DNA of 64,000 nucleotides from Bathynomus jamesi. Taxonomy: Eukaryota > Arthropoda > Malacostraca > Isopoda > Cirolanidae. Every line of letters starts with the position of its first letter. The stretch's first letter is position 1. Positions 11,300-24,206 of this stretch are shown here, one piece after another. The stretch is taken from positions 279,501 to 343,500 of the forward strand of contig JAJOZX010002364.1 of assembly GCA_023014485.1 (NCBI GenBank). Reading direction: 5' to 3'. Position numbers and translations under genes: made by a program. The notes under the pieces were generated by a model that saw only the letters and a program-made list of their open reading frames with translations, was not told the DNA's origin and searched no databases.

Positions 11300-11789
11300 T
11301 ATTACAATAAGAAATTGATTGAATAGTAAAAATTTGGTGCAACTTTATTGTTACCGATGGTGGCGGCGGCCATCTTGGATTTACAGAAATTGGCCTGGCC
11401 CGTTTGTGGTAAGTTTTTAATATATCATTTATGTTGAGGTAAGGGTGCGAAAACAGTTAAAACCATTTATGTTACAATTACTTCCAGGTCCAATCACAGA
11501 TTGACTGGACTATTTCCGGAATCGAGAAAAAGCCAGTCTAATCATACACAAAATACCACAGCCATCAAGAGTTTGAGCTTCGAATCAAAACCAGCGAGTC
11601 AAAATTTGTGAAGCTGCAATTAAAATGATTCGTGGACTTGAAGTAAATGTTTAAGGTCTCACTGGCTGAGAATTGTCTGTTCAAAATCGTTTGTAATTAG
11701 TTAATCAATTGAAGTAAATTTTAAGGTCCGACTACATGTAGTTAGGCTTTTTTTTTTTTTTGCGATTTAATTTAACTCAAGAACTTAAA

Positions 11790-13400
11790 CACTTGGGCCT
11801 ACAGGGAATACTAGCTCTCATAAACATCAGCACATATTCATACCAACACTGTATTATTCCTGACATATGGAGACAAGGTAAAATTATTGTAACTACTCAA
11901 ACCAAACAAAAATCCAACAGAACCAGCTTCCTATAGACCCATTACTTTACTATGCACACCTTCCAAAGTAACAAAGACTAATTTTACAAATCACCAACCC
12001 ACACATACCACTATCGCCTACTCAACATGGATTCAGACCTCACCACTCAACCACGACATTACTTACTAACCTCACGCAGCACATCATGGATGGCATCAAC
12101 TCCAGACGACCAGCTCAACGTACACTATTAGCAACAATAGACATTAGTAAAGCATTTGATGCTATCCCACGCTTCCCTCTCATAAACAAAATACTCAACA
12201 CAAACCTGCACAATAACACCAAAAGGTGGCTGAGCAACTGTCTTTCAGGAAGATACTCGCATGTCACATTTAATGGCAAGTCATCCAAAAACAAGCTTTT
12301 TCCGAACGGGGTCCCTCAAGGCTCTGTTCTCTCACCAACACTGTTCAACTTATACATGCATGACATTCCAACACCGATAGATAACAAGCTTACCTCATCA
12401 TATGCAGATGACATCACTCTGACATCCACCCACAACAACATCGACACCGCTACAAATAACCTACAAACGTACATAAACAGTATATGAGACTGGCTCACAC
12501 AACAGATTACACTAAACAACACCAATATTCCACACACTCACAGGACCAAAATACTTGGTCACATACAACACATCATTATCTTTTGCAAACCACATTCAGG
12601 ACATTAAAAACAAATGTACGTCAAGACTTAACACGCTTAGGGTACTAACAGGCACAAACTTTGGACACCAGCAGGAAACAACAACACTCATATACAAACA
12701 ATATATTCGCTCAGTTATGGACTATGCTAGTCCATGCTGGGCACCCATTATCTCAGACACACACACAAACACCTTACAGACAATGTGTTTCTGCACACAC
12801 AAACAAAAATACTGAAAGTTGGGAACATTTAGACATGAGGGGAACACAACTCATGGCAGCAGCGACAACTAATTAGCCCACAACACCCTTGCCACTCCAT
12901 GTACAATCATGCATCAACACCTCGCACCATTAAGGTTAACACCAGAGAGACATTATACCCAAATACTCCATTCCATACCACACCCCACAGACATCACACA
13001 GTACAGAAAACACACACACACACAAAGCACTAACACGACTCGGTCCGAATGCGGTGCTAGGTGCGAAGCCGCCACCCATTGACAGGTCAGAGACCAGCCT
13101 GAGCAGATCGGATCGAGTTAACTTAGCACGATTCCGATGTGGACATCACCCCAACTTACACATAAACACACACTAGACAACTCCACAGACGACACCTGCC
13201 ACCTGTGCCAGGGCGCACCACAAAAAATTGAACACATTATGACAGACTGTACCGCTCTAGCACAACATAGAACACAACAATATCACTAGTGCGCTGAACC
13301 TCTGGTCCACTCCGGAGAGGGCGATCGGTTACCTGCGTGCCGCCGGCTTGCTCGATCAGGGTGGGCTGATCGGTTAACCACAACAACAACCATCATCATC
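11790..13400 (+). pseudogene. Jockey-like LINE, 5'-truncated, frameshifted
   Basis: The reading frame 12086-12487 encodes the middle of a reverse transcriptase: TIDISKAFDAIPR, NGVPQGSVLSPTLFNLYMHD and the catalytic SSYADDITLT (YADD codons 12401-12412). Upstream fragments (YRPITLL and a QHGFRPHHST-like stretch) are in shifted frames from about 11900. Downstream, 12555-12815 encodes the thumb-like region (LSFANHIQDIKNKC, YKQYIRSVMDYASPCWAP). The terminal Cys motif CHLCQGAPQKIEHIMTDC lies near 13200-13250. The 3' end is a CAA/CAT-rich tail near 13380-13402. Stops at 12486 and later make it inactive. Confidence 0.8.
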
Positions 13401-13402
13401 AT

Positions 13403-14090
13403 AAGAACTGTCGAAAGAATAATGAATTTATATTAAAATGCAAACATACCTTCAAATATATGGAAAGTACAATGTGGTTCAGACAAATCCACTGAACTTA
13501 GTGTAGCTTTACTCGCAAAATTCAGTTTCTCGTAACTGAGAAAATTCCCAAAACTCGAAAAATATTAGTTTTTATCGAGTGAGAATATGTTAAATATCGT
13601 ATAATTTAAAAAAAACTCTAAAAGCTCTATAATTACAGTATATGAAATTTCATAATTTTGCTCTTTCATTTTAGACAAAAACTGCATTTCTGCTATATCA
13701 GTACCATTCGTGGTGCCCCGAATGAAAAACAGATAACAGTGGGGTACCTCGAAACGGAAGAGGTTGTGAACCACTGCGTTAGTATTTCTGTGATATAAAA
13801 AAATTACTCGTATACAATTGAGAAAACACTTAAGCACTTTTAAAAAGTATCTAATTGTTATGAAGGAATAAGCAGTTACTTAGTTTCAGTTCACACTATA
13901 CAAAACAAATTAACTTCATAATTTCAGTGTCTTTAGTGCAATAACCGCACTTTTGTAAGATGGAAAATTAAAAAGTTATTTTATTCAGGAGCTGGGAGTC
14001 ACTAGGGCTCGAATTCTCAACGTCGCGAGGGATCAGACGCCACTGTCTTAACTCGAGTTTCATACTGAAATACGAATAGCAAACGCTACT
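13403..14090. other. no gene recognised
   Basis: AT-rich unique-looking sequence with only short incidental open frames. I see no domain, repeat boundary or RNA gene. Confidence 0.5.
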
Positions 14091-14268
14091 GTATGATAAT
14101 AAAAATTCACTCTAATAGACAGAGTTTATTTCCACAACAGTTTCGATGCCCACTGGCATCCTCTTCGGGTGGATGCTGTTTTTTCTGTATCCACCCGAAG
14201 AGGATGCCAGTGGGTATCGAAACTGTTGTGAAAATAAACTATTAGAGTGGGTTTTTATTATCATATTT
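14091..14268. repeat. fold-back repeat (hairpin ~80 bp arms)
   Basis: The left arm 14091-14174 and right arm 14189-14268 are near-perfect reverse complements around a T-rich loop. The outer edges are TATGATAATAAAAA and its complement. Both arms contain a GATGCC...GGCATC/GGTATC stem followed by GAAAC and preceded by CCGAAGAG, similar to a hammerhead core (see findings). Confidence 0.85.
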
Positions 14269-14570
14269 TGACCTTCACGTAGAAGAAGTGCTTCACGTAG
14301 AAAAAAGAAGAAGTTTTTTGCAATTATAAACGCTACTATGTTCTCTCGTCTTTCTAAAACATACATTTGCATACCTGTACCTTATAATTATGTTAATAGT
14401 CTCGGAACCTTTTCCCTTTAAAGTAGTAACGACAAAAGGAAAAATGAAGCGCAAATTACGATTCCAATGACTATTAATTCTGCAGAAGTATACATTAGTA
14501 AGTAATATTTACGCAGGATTTTTTTTTTTACATAAGAGACGTTCTGCATTCCTGAAGGTAATGAGACATA

Positions 14571-15409
14571 CGAGGTGTGTTCAAAAAGTTCCCGAACTGG
14601 TTATTTACTGTTTTGTGAAGTCATTTTGTGTGTTTTTCTCATTTTGTGCATTTGAATAATGACTACTGTCGCGCACTTCCATTGCGATGACTGCTGCTTT
14701 GTTTCAACGTCATACCCGTACGGCGTACACCCACGTCTCGTCACCCGTAACAATGTTTGAGAAAATTTTCATCAAGATTTGCACGTTGAAGGAGGTCTTG
14801 AGACACAACAACACGTTGCTCTTTCTGCTCGGCAGTCAAGAGTCGTGGCACAAATTTGGCTGACACGACGCATCCCCAAATTCTCTGAGTATCGTGTGGC
14901 ATGATCCTATCGAAATGTCCATTTCGTCTGCGACTTCCCTGACTGTCAGTCTACGGTTCCTTCGAATCATTTCACGAACACAAGCAACAGTGTCATCAGT
15001 TCTTGAAGTGAAAGGTTGTCCCACCATTGCACCGTCCTCCGTCGACGTTCGGCCTTCCTTAAAGCGCTTGTGCCACTCAAAAGTGGTTGTCCTACTTCAG
15101 GCGTCATTGCGAAATGCTGTGTTCAGCATAGCGTGGGTTTCAGAAGCAGTCTTGTCCAGCTTAACGCAAAATGTTATGCACACACGTTTTTCTTCAACAG
15201 TAGCCATTATTCAAATGCACAAAATGCGACAAAACACAAAATGACTTCACAAAACAGTAAATATCGAGAGAACAAAATAAGATATCAACGAGCGGTAACC
15301 GTCTTTGGACACAGCCTGAGTCACACTACAACATGCATCACATGATGCGCATGCGCGTCATGTGATGCGCGCGCAGCATAATCAGTTCGGGAACTTTTTG
15401 AACACCTCG
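14571..15409 (-). mobile_element. mariner element with internally deleted transposase
   Basis: The terminal inverted repeat CGAGGTGTGTTCAAAAAGTT opens at 14571, and its complement ends at 15409. TA dinucleotides at 14569-14570 and 15410-15411 are the target duplication. On the minus strand an ATG at 15207 starts MATVEEKRVCITFCVKLDK, continues with a TFEWHKRFKEGRTS-like stretch in a shifted frame, then the second helix-turn-helix (LTVREVADEMDISIGS). FVPRLLTAEQKEQR follows in another frame, and then a DETWVY-like remnant. The rest of the DD34D catalytic domain is missing. It is therefore a non-autonomous remnant. Confidence 0.88.
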
Positions 15410-15795
15410 TAGATACTTACTTCTCTCATTTTTTTGTATATTTCTTTAAACGCCTTTCACATTCAATATAACTCCAACGACTTTCGATGAGGTTAAAGTC
15501 TATTACTTCCCACTCGGTGTCACTCCCATTTTTATTTGCGGTTCCCAGATAAGGATGCACAAAATGAGAAATCCAAATTTGATAATGAATTTCTTGATTT
15601 CAGAGAAAATGTTGCTTCGATTCGCATTCGTGATGTGGTAAAGATGCCAAATGAAAGAGGTTAGGAAATATCTCATTGGTAGAATTTCCTACCGACAAAA
15701 TTGTTTGTCATTATTGCATCACTTTTTCTTGTATTCACGTGATCTTCGGTACGAGTCATTGATATGACTCACTCTAAAAGATTACGTCATGACAA

Positions 15796-15850
15796 CTTAA
15801 CCTAACTTAACCTAACTTAACCTGGCGTAACCTAACCTGACCTAACTTGG
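15796..15850 (-). repeat. short degenerate telomere-like array
   Basis: AACTTAACCTAACTTAACCT continues as CCTGGCGTAACCTAACCTGA. The AACCT words are the complement of AGGTT, the arthropod TTAGG unit, but units are mixed with AACTT, so this is at best a degenerate interstitial telomere-like repeat. Confidence 0.45.
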
Positions 15851-15851
15851 A

Positions 15852-16255
15852 CCAAAGTGGGAAAGCCGTGGATGAGAATGAAATGGCATAAAATGGGAAT
15901 AGACCAATTTGGAAATTGCCTCCTTTGAGATTCCCAATTTCGGAATTCCCACTCTTGGGCGTGGAATGAAATGGAACTGATATTGAGTGGGATGATGCTC
16001 TCATTCTTCACTGGAAAACGCGACTTTCACAAAGGGGTTGTTGCACTTGGTATAACACTCAGTAGCGGAGGGTATTCATTATCCATACCATCAGCATCGT
16101 TTCACTCGGTATCATTCCCATTTCATTCTTTACCCAAGACTGAAAAATCCGCGAGTGAGAATCTCAAAGGAGGAAATTATCAATTCGATCTTTTCCCATT
16201 TCAGGACATTCTCATTCTCATCCACGGATTTTCCACTATGGTCTCGGTGGTTTGC
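15852..16255. repeat. diverged inverted repeat (~150-190 bp arms)
   Basis: The left arm (CCGTGGATGAGAATG, then AAATGGGAATAGACCAATTT, then CCTCCTTTGAGATTC) is mirrored on the other strand by the right arm 16065-16250 (GAATCTCAAAGGAGG-like, CATTCTCATCCACGGATTTT). The arms are clearly diverged, so it is an old fold-back or MITE. Confidence 0.65.
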
Positions 16256-18190
16256 TGAGGTCAAAGGAGAGTAGTTACGTAGCTCCCCCACAGCAACACT
16301 GATTCTTTTATTTCTTTATTTATTTTCTTTATTTCTTTTAAACTCCTCCGGGGAGGGGACGTTAGGCAGGAGACAGGGAGTACTGTAACTCCCGTTTCTC
16401 CTCTCACTGTCCTCTTTAGCCGATCTTCTTCTTCTTCCGTGTCTCATCTACATTGTGAGGAGTCCATCATGCTCTCAAACACGCACTAAACAATCTTTTC
16501 ATTTAAAAAAAAAGGTAAAAATAATATTTGTATTTTGGCTCTCTTCTTTTCTTTCTATGGGGGTGGGGGAGACTTTTTTGCGGCGTTCACCCTTGGCCCC
16601 TTCTTCCTGCGTAAAAAAAAATGTAAAAATTCTAAACTCATCGGAACAACAACAATAAAGATAAAAGTCGTGCAATAATTTTGTTTAAAACATTTTATTT
16701 ATGGAATAATTATATCGTAATTGATTCATAATTATCGTAAATTTTCTTTTTTGTTTTTCAACAACAAATTTCCTTTTCATGTTTTTATTCATTCGTAAAA
16801 CGATTATAGGGACGTGTCTATATATATATATATAGCCTACCGTATATAATATAAAATCACTAATTTTCTCCAGTGCATTGTATTTCTTAACCATTTTTTA
16901 TAATGGGCACTCATGCAGGCAAAGACGTTTGAAGGTCACTCTGTAGTTCTAACCCTGATGCCACAGTTTTATTTTTAATTATAAACATTTCTTTTTGTTC
17001 GAAATGTGACTTCATTTTAAATCACATTCTTTCATCGACTTAAGCGAGATTTGCGGGACCAAGAGAAAGGGGTAACTTCAGTTTACTGACGTCATATTAT
17101 ACCCTTGGCTAAGCCCTCTTGTTGTCCATGGATTAAAGGTTTAGCCGTTCGTCTGAACTCTTAATATAGGGAAGCAGGGTCCTAACTTCGGGCTTCCATG
17201 TCGAATGCAGTCCACCCTAACAGTGAATTAAGGTAGGCCTAGGTCTGGTTAGGGCTAAGTTCGCCCCAGCTGAGCTAGCTTCGGACAATATAGGCTCAAA
17301 ATTACATTGATGCAAGGCTAAATTTTTACTTAAGTGCGTAATATATTTTGTAATATAAATATGCGGCCACTTCTCGAAACACCTGACGCCATATTATTTG
17401 TTTATATAAAAATGAATTGGCTTTTGGTCGTGACACCTTCCGAGTTGACTTGAGAAAAACTCGAGTGAAGTCGGAACTTGAGTTTGAGTCAAATTTTTGA
17501 CCAATAGAGCCAGGCAATTAGAGTTTCGGAGAGCCGACTTCAAGTCACTGGACCAATAAAAAACGGCTTATGTTTTACAGTACTTCAGTTAATCTTAATA
17601 ATAACAAAGATGAAACTGTTATTGGGGACACTAATCTTATATAAGCATCCATTGAACTGCGCTTGCGGAAGCGTGCTTTAAAAGAAATATCTTTGAGAAA
17701 TAAACTTTGTATCCGTGAGAGTAAATGAAAGGTTTTTATATATTTTACAATTTTATATATTAATGTTTTGTCCTTCAATTTCTTCATATTGTTTTTCCCT
17801 TCACCATAAATAATTTTAAAATGTTAATTTCTTAAATTTATTGTCTCTCCTGGCAAAGATAAGCCCCCCTTTCTGGGTTTCATTTTTAATGTTTTATTCT
17901 CGTCTTTAATCGTATTATTTCAACTTTTACATAATTGCGAAACGTTTTAATTTTGTTGGTTGTCATATTTCAATATTTAAAATAGTTATAAACTTCTTAT
18001 CTGATTTTTAACTATAAAGATATCTTTTTTTAGCATTGAAGATTACGTAAGAAAATGTCAAAAGCACTGATTATTAAATGTTTGCCTCCGAACAAGTCTT
18101 GTTCTCCCTTAGTCGAGTGGGGTTTCCACCTCAAAAATCACTCGGCTTCATTTTATATACAGTATATATGCGAAAAGGAAAACAAAAACG
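16256..18190. other. no gene recognised
   Basis: AT-rich sequence with T-rich low complexity, a TA run at about 16818-16835 and scattered short frames. Nothing here can be assigned to a known gene, RNA or element by eye. Confidence 0.5.
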
Positions 18191-18199
18191 CGCGCCGCT

Positions 18200-18632
18200 A
18201 TTTGGCCCTTAAGGAAAAGAAATAATGAACTAACCGACGATCCAAAAGAAATATCTGAAACATTGAGAGCCCAGTATGAATCAGTTTTCAGTACTCCAAA
18301 AAGTGACAAAGCGGTTCCTGACATCGATGCATTCTTTGAAGAGAAATTGCAAGGAGAGTATAACAGACTTTGATTTTACCCGAGAAGGTATAGCGAGAGC
18401 TATAGGACAAATTAAACCACATTCAGCTGCAGGTCCGGACAATTGGAACGCATTATTGATTAAAAACTGTAAAAATGAAATAGCTACACCTTTATACTGG
18501 ATATGGAGAAGATCCCTAGACACTGCGGAAATACCGAGCATCTTGAAAAGAGCAAACATTGTCCCTATATATAAAGGAGGGGACAGCTCTCAAGCAAAGA
18601 ACTATAGACCAGTGTCATTGACGTTCCACCTC
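18200..18632 (+). pseudogene. LINE copy 1, left half (reverse transcriptase N-terminal part)
   Basis: Around 18276-18620 one frame encodes the fingers region of a Jockey/CR1-type reverse transcriptase: SAAGPDNWNALLIKNCKNE, IPSILKRANIVPIYKGG and AKNYRPVSLT. The match ends at the target duplication CACCTC (18627-18632) of the palindromic element. The element is the same family as the copy at 58.1 kb. Confidence 0.85.
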
Positions 18633-19235
18633 AGTAGTATAGCCGAAAAAGGGGAGAGTGCAAGAATGTTGCAAGTGATTACGTAATGTTGCAAGGGGGT
18701 GGGGGTGTTGCAAAAAAATCCCCCCAAAGAGGCCTTTGTTGCCAACCCCAAAATTGGGTTGCAAGGGGCATGCAACTTGGAGGCGGAGTTCTCCCCCAAG
18801 CTATTCCCCCCAAAGGGCCAGAAAGGAGAGAAAGGAGGAGAGGTGTTCACCTGGCAGGAGCCAAGTGCATATTAAGACTTCAGCCGAGTAGGCGTTGTTT
18901 TATATGCTCCTAATCAGCCAGTTGGCTGAGCCAAGGGGGGGGGAGGGGTACACCTGAAAGAGAGAGAGAGAGAGAGAGAGAGAGTAGTTGCCTTTGATTG
19001 CAAGGCATGCAACTTGGAGGCGGAGTTCTCCCCCAAGCTATTTTCGTTTACCTGAACCTAAGAGGCCTCTAAGGGGTTTTCCCAAAGCGCCAGAAAGAGA
19101 AAGGACCAGAGGTCCTTGCTCGGCGGGGAGCCGAGCTTGAATGATTCCGTCAGTCGTGTCTCGGTCTTTTATAAACCTCTAATCCGCCATGTTGCCAGAT
19201 AGCGCCATGTATTCGGCTGAGTTGCCAGATAGCAA
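18633..19235. repeat. left terminal inverted repeat, with internal duplication
   Basis: Mirror of about 29222-29798. It contains two direct copies of CATGCAACTTGGAGGCGGAG (near 18769 and 19008), each followed by a purine/GA-rich block and then a self-complementary GC segment. A (GA)n run separates them in this arm. TATA-like words point towards the outer end (on the minus strand, TTTATAAAAG near 19166-19175). Confidence 0.75.
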
Positions 19236-19723
19236 TATTTATTAAATTAAACCATATATTATTCAAAATACCACAATATATTTATATGATGGTAGTTAAT
19301 CGATGAATCAAATTAAATTCTGTTTATTAAATAAATAATTTAAACCTTTACACACTTAATTTTTATTATAAATATTTAAGTCACGAATATCAGTGGGAAA
19401 AACGAAAAGAAAATTTACGAAACAATTCAAAACACACGATCCTCATTCCCCCAAACCCCCCACCCATCTGTGCTTGTATATATAATAAACTAATGAACCA
19501 CTCGTGTGCACAAACCATATATTAATCAAAATACCACAATATATTTATATAGTTAATCAATTGGAAGATTCATTTAAACACACGCTCCAATAAATCATTT
19601 AATTCTTATTTAAATACCGAAAAACGAAAGGAGAAGAAACCTTGCGAAGAAAATTGCAAAAAACGAAATCTAAAGAAACGAAGAAAGTTGAAATTAACCA
19701 ACACACACGCTCGACCCACATCT

Positions 19724-19775
<52 letters not shown>

Positions 19776-19911
19776 GAATTTCGCCGAATTAAAACCAAAA
19801 AGCACGCTTGTACATTCCCCCCCAATCCCCTGCGAAGAAAATTGAAAAAAACGAAATCTAAAGAAGGAAAGAAAGTTGAAATTAACCAAAACACGCTCGA
19901 CCCCCATCTAT

Positions 19912-19967
<56 letters not shown>

Positions 19968-21950
19968 AGTCATAATAACGTGTATATTTGTAACCCTTAT
20001 ATATATATATATATATAAATTGAATTTCGCCGAATTAAAACCAAAAAGCATGCTCGTACATTCCCCATCTGTGTTTGTATATGAACAACTCGTACACACA
20101 CACACACGAGGAAAGGACTGGGTCAATTCGAAGAACACCTGCTTCTCGAGAGACCTTTCTTCCAGACCGCTCTTGATAAGTCTCCCTTCACCAAATCTTA
20201 ATAATAATAATGTTATTACTCCTACAATGAAACATTCTCAATGCGCTTACGAAGAAATCTGAAACATACGGCAATTCAATACACACGATCCTCCTCCCTC
20301 GTTTCCCCAAACCCCCCACCCCATCTGTGTATATATATATATATAATAAACGAATAAACAACTCGTGTGCGCACACACACACACACACACACACACGAGG
20401 AAAGGGAGACTGTGTCAATTCGAATCGTCTCCCTAGAGACCTTTTTGACCGAGGGTTAATCCTTCTTCCAATCTATTCGAGCAAAAACCTCCGTTTACTC
20501 CAATTCTTAATATCATTATTATTACTTCTACAATGAAAATATTTTATATGTACGCGTAATTTGTATGGTGTCATTCTTAGATAACATCTCTGTTATTGAA
20601 AGAAATACACACAATTATATTAAATAATAATCAGCGAAAGAAACAAGGTGCATGAGGTGTGCAACCGGGTTTAAAATAACAGGATCATTTGATCCGAGGC
20701 AGTAGTATGACCGAAAAGCATGTTAATGCATGATTTTCTCTCTAAGTCGTTGCTTACTCTTCCACATTTCAACATAACAGGATTATTGAACCGGATTTAA
20801 AATAACAGGATCATTTGATCCGAGGCAGTAGTATGACCGAAAAGCATGCTAATGCATGATTTTCTCTAATAATAATAATAACAACTAGCTCTTCTCCGAA
20901 GAGTGCCATCGGTTAAGGTTTTCACTCCGCCTTAGACCCACAGCCGCACAGATGTTTCCGCTCTGCTGTGGGGTTAAATGGGTATTTACTCTAGATTATT
21001 GAACCGTATCTAAAATAACAGGTTCATTTGATCCGGAGCAGTAGTATGACCGAAAAGCATGTTAATGCATGATTTCTCTTTAATAATAATAATAACAACT
21101 AGCTCTTCCCCGAAGAGTGCCAACGGTTAAGGTTTTCACTCCGCCTTAGACCCACAGTTTAACGTGGAAACCGAATGCTCTTTTAAAAATATAATTAGGA
21201 TATAATTTCTTTATTATAAAATGTGGAACATGCAGTCTTCAGTGAACAGCTGTTCTGTGGATTCAGAAATACATCTCGTCGATTGCTCACTATTTCATCG
21301 AGATAATTAAAGCTCATATACAGGACCTGCATTGTCTATAAGATCTGTGGAGCGTGGAGCCTTCAGAAGAGGTGCCAGATTTGTATACATTATCATGGAG
21401 AGCTGCCAGATACCATTGCTCAGCTACACAGTTGACAGATTGTACCATTTATTTTCTTAAAAGTTGGTTTAGAATTCCGCTAGTAGGTTTAGAAGGCGTA
21501 ACATGATGTAATTAACCAAAAGAATTAAGTAAACCATCATGCATCATTCTGTTTATATAATATATAGAAAATAAATATACATTTGAATGATAATAGAAAT
21601 GAGGAATATGCATATCATCCGTCAATATAACAGTACAGGAGAAATATACACACACACACAATTATGGAGATATATAGAAAATAAATATACATTTCAATAA
21701 TTGAGGAATATGCATATAATCAAAAAAATACACACACACACACACACACACAATTATGGAGATATATAGAAATAAATATACATTTCAATAATAGAAATAT
21801 GGATAAATCATAACAGTACAGGAGAAATATCACGCAAAATATAAATACATTTCACTTTTTTTTTCAAAATACTAAACTCGCACTTAATCGAGTTTACAAT
21901 TACATCATTATTGCTCTGCATTACGCAGTATATACGGTTTAATAATATTT
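19236..21950. other. left arm, non-coding outer part
   Basis: Contains long TA runs (19725-19772, 19917-19964), a CA run (20372-20396) and AT-rich spacers, mirrored at 27060-29220 in the right arm. I see no gene in it. Confidence 0.6.
20660..21160 (-). repeat. local triplication of a 60-bp motif with SINE-tail fragment, left arm only
   Basis: A block containing ATAACAGGATCATTTGATCC and GTATGACCGAAAAGCATG occurs three times (about 20688, 20799, 21016). Two of these are followed by AACTAGCTCTTC and GGTTAAGGTTTTCACTCCGC. The right arm has one copy (about 27770-27930). The GGTTTTCACTCCGC part is shared with the tRNA-derived SINE at 35.2 kb. This asymmetry arose after the arms were duplicated. 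Confidence 0.7.
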
Positions 21951-21957
21951 CACCGCT

Positions 21958-22198
21958 TTAAGTATAGGGAAACTTGTACTCGATATGAAGGGCTTTCATA
22001 TCGTTCAGTACTATTTTTGTTCCCACTTTACAACGGATGGTAAGTCATCTTTAAATACGTCTAGATACAATCAAAAGCACGCACAAAGAGTTCAACGTTA
22101 GCTACATTATAAAACACAAGTTTATAAACACGCTTTTCAATCGAGGGTTTATTTCTACCGACCGAGCTTTCAATCGTGAACTCGTCTTCACTCAACAT
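21958..22198 (-). pseudogene. left-arm copy of 81-aa orphan ORF, frameshifted
   Basis: Mirror of 26807-27052. Short indels (for example GACCGAGCTTTCAATC against the right-arm reading) break the frame that stays open in the right arm. Function unknown. Confidence 0.65.
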
Positions 22199-22301
22199 AG
22201 CGGCAATGAAATAATCTAAATCGTTACGACAACTGCGCGTTATATAAAGAAATAGTTCTCAGGATAATTTTCACGAACTAGGCACATTTTATAATGTTTT
22301 A

Positions 22302-22560
22302 CTAAACATCTTCACACACCGGCGCACTATTTGGAGAAAATATGCTCATATTTTCCTTTCTGCCATCAAACGATACTCGTCTCTAAAGTCTGTTAAAAAC
22401 TCACGCAGGGCACTAGCCACAACCTCACTACGAACCTCATCATGATATACATTAATATAGTGATAAAAATACTTAAGATTGTCCATGATTACGAGATTCA
22501 CATTTCATTCGTAGGGTATGAGTAATCGACATGGTGTAACGACGTAATACCGCTTGTCAC
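22302..22560 (-). pseudogene. left-arm copy of orphan ORF (FLTDFRDEYR protein), degraded
   Basis: Mirror of 26456-26701. The start region differs: the right-arm ATG is lost by a small deletion at TACGTCGTTACACC. The body of the gene is otherwise alike, and its last codons are clearly recognisable on the minus strand. Confidence 0.6.
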
Positions 22561-22671
22561 ACCACCCATCCACAAGACTCATTATCCATACCTGCTGCTT
22601 CTCTTCTGCACGCGTTGTTTCTTTACTTCACGGTATGTGAGACTTTATAAAGTTTAGCTCTACAGCATACT

Positions 22672-22877
22672 TCAGCACATCGTCTGTGCAACGAAAGCCT
22701 TCAACGGTCTCACCAGAACATCCGTAGAGTATTTGTACATCTTGCAACTTCGCACAATCCAATGTGTTTTAAAAGAGGCATAGGAGGGGGAATAGGAAGT
22801 TTTCGGTATCCACACATCCTGGCACTTTGCTGAATACCATTTCATAAACGTTGTACAAGCAGTATAAAGGCAGCCAT
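22672..22877 (-). CDS. left-arm copy of the FMKWYSAKCQD orphan ORF
   Basis: Mirror of 26134-26343. The two ends of the small protein are the same (TFMKWYSAKCQDV, and RSCKMYKYSTDVLVRPLKAF), but the middle is read in another frame because of single-base differences. No family recognised. Confidence 0.45.
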
Positions 22878-22959
22878 TTGAATACACGTCTGATCTTTAT
22901 TTTCTTCTACGCTGGCGAATACACGTCTGATCTCAAGGGCTTACTGCAGTCGACTGACA

Positions 22960-23290
22960 CACAGGGAATCACAGATAGTAGCATGACTCACGTTGCTGGT
23001 CTTACAGTGGGCGGAGCTTAGAACTTTCACCTGTGCACACACAAAGGAGAAAGTGAAACGCTAATTGAAACATGATTTATTTAATAAACGAGATATTCAA
23101 GTATAATATATTACAAATACGATTTAATAAAAGAGATATTCAAGTTATATATATTTACAAATACGTGTAATAAAATAAGTTAACAATAGGCACATCAATG
23201 ATTATACTCAAGACATATTTAAAAACACGTGATAAATAAGTTAACAATTGAAATTGTAACACAAGAAATAACAGAAAACACAAGAAAAAA
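22960..23290 (-). promoter_or_regulatory. promoter-like module upstream of the FMKWYSAKCQD ORF, left arm
   Basis: On the minus strand this lies directly upstream of the 22877 start. It contains an ISRE-like GAAAGTGAAAC (23049-23059, + strand), an AP-1-type TGACTCA and a GC box (GGGCGG). It is related in sequence and order to the IER module at 24240-24490, in the same orientation. Confidence 0.5.
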
Positions 23291-23566
23291 CAAATGCTTA
23301 GATTTGGTGATCACAAACAACAGTAACCTAATACTTTAAAGAAAGTATTCTATTAATACTTTTAGCCTATGTTCACGAATTAATACCGGTTTTAAAATAG
23401 ATTCGAGACGAAGACCGTCTGGACTGATTTTATAGAAATTCAATGATTCCAAGTTGATCACGAGAGAAGTTATGTAGTCATCTTCCCATGCTGCAAAATC
23501 TCGTCGTTTGCCTGTCTGCTCAGAGCACCGACAAGAGGTAAGATCGAATCCACATCAACACAAAAT

Positions 23567-24107
23567 TTAGTCGCTAAAATAGCAGCCTGAGTATTGTTCA
23601 TGTTCTAAATTATCTTGATTCGTTTTGGTAAATTGAGTAAACTGCAGCCTTTGTTTCCTGATCAGAAACTCTCCGTCTTTTCTGGTATGGTGCAAGGTTT
23701 CGTTGCAACCATATTCACTGCTCGAGTCTACTCACAATCGTTGCCTTCTAATCTAGATTTACGCTCTTCACTAATGCATTCAATGGGTGAATAATCATCT
23801 TGGTTGATAATATTGACACCACAATCGAGAGGGCTCACTGGGGTAACGGACACTTCAGGTAATGGTGCGGGCGCTTGAGGGGGTCGGGGACAATCTCCTC
23901 AGGTTGCCCTTGTGGCGGGAAAATATTGTGTGGAGGTAATATGTGCTGCTTCAAAGTAAACAAAACGGGCTTTAGTAACACAGTGGCAACTAATAATGAT
24001 TTATGCAAAGATGCACCAGCTCTTCTGGAACGTCTGGATGCAATTTTACCGAGCGATATATTTATCAACTTGTGTGCTTCAAACCCGTTTGGAACGTCAG
24101 ATATCAT
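23567..24107 (-). pseudogene. left-arm IER-like gene, frameshifted
   Basis: Mirror of the right-arm IER-like gene. It starts MISDVPNGFEAHKL and keeps LHKSLLVATVL, but the frame then shifts (LKPVLF instead of HKARFVY), so the conserved IER region is broken at its C-terminal half. The remaining sequence, including the proline-rich segment, is present in shifted frames. Confidence 0.7.
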
Positions 24108-24206
24108 GTCACCACCTAGGAATTGGTCAAGGCACAGAGAGCTAACTAACACGACTCTATCCTCTATTTCCAATCTGTAATGAGTTAAAGTGAAAGTTTC
24201 GCCTGC

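Larger units (their letters stand above)
10325..11501. repeat. inverted-repeat-flanked segment, ~1.2 kb
   Basis: TGATTGGACCTGGAAGTA at 10328-10345 recurs inverted near 11481-11498. The inside holds several GGCCATCTTG/AAGATGGCCGCC words in both orientations (10418-10450, 10590-10622, 11352-11378). No target duplication is evident, so it may be a decayed non-autonomous DNA transposon or simply ancient inverted sequence. Confidence 0.35.

Noticed and set aside
18686..18913. Frame with GGGVLPQAIPPKGPERRERR, present in both arms of the palindrome
   Set aside because: Its conservation is explained by the arms being copies of each other; it lies in the terminal repeat and has no recognisable domain.
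19599..20138. Frames with long YIYIYI runs
   Set aside because: They are translations of TA microsatellites.
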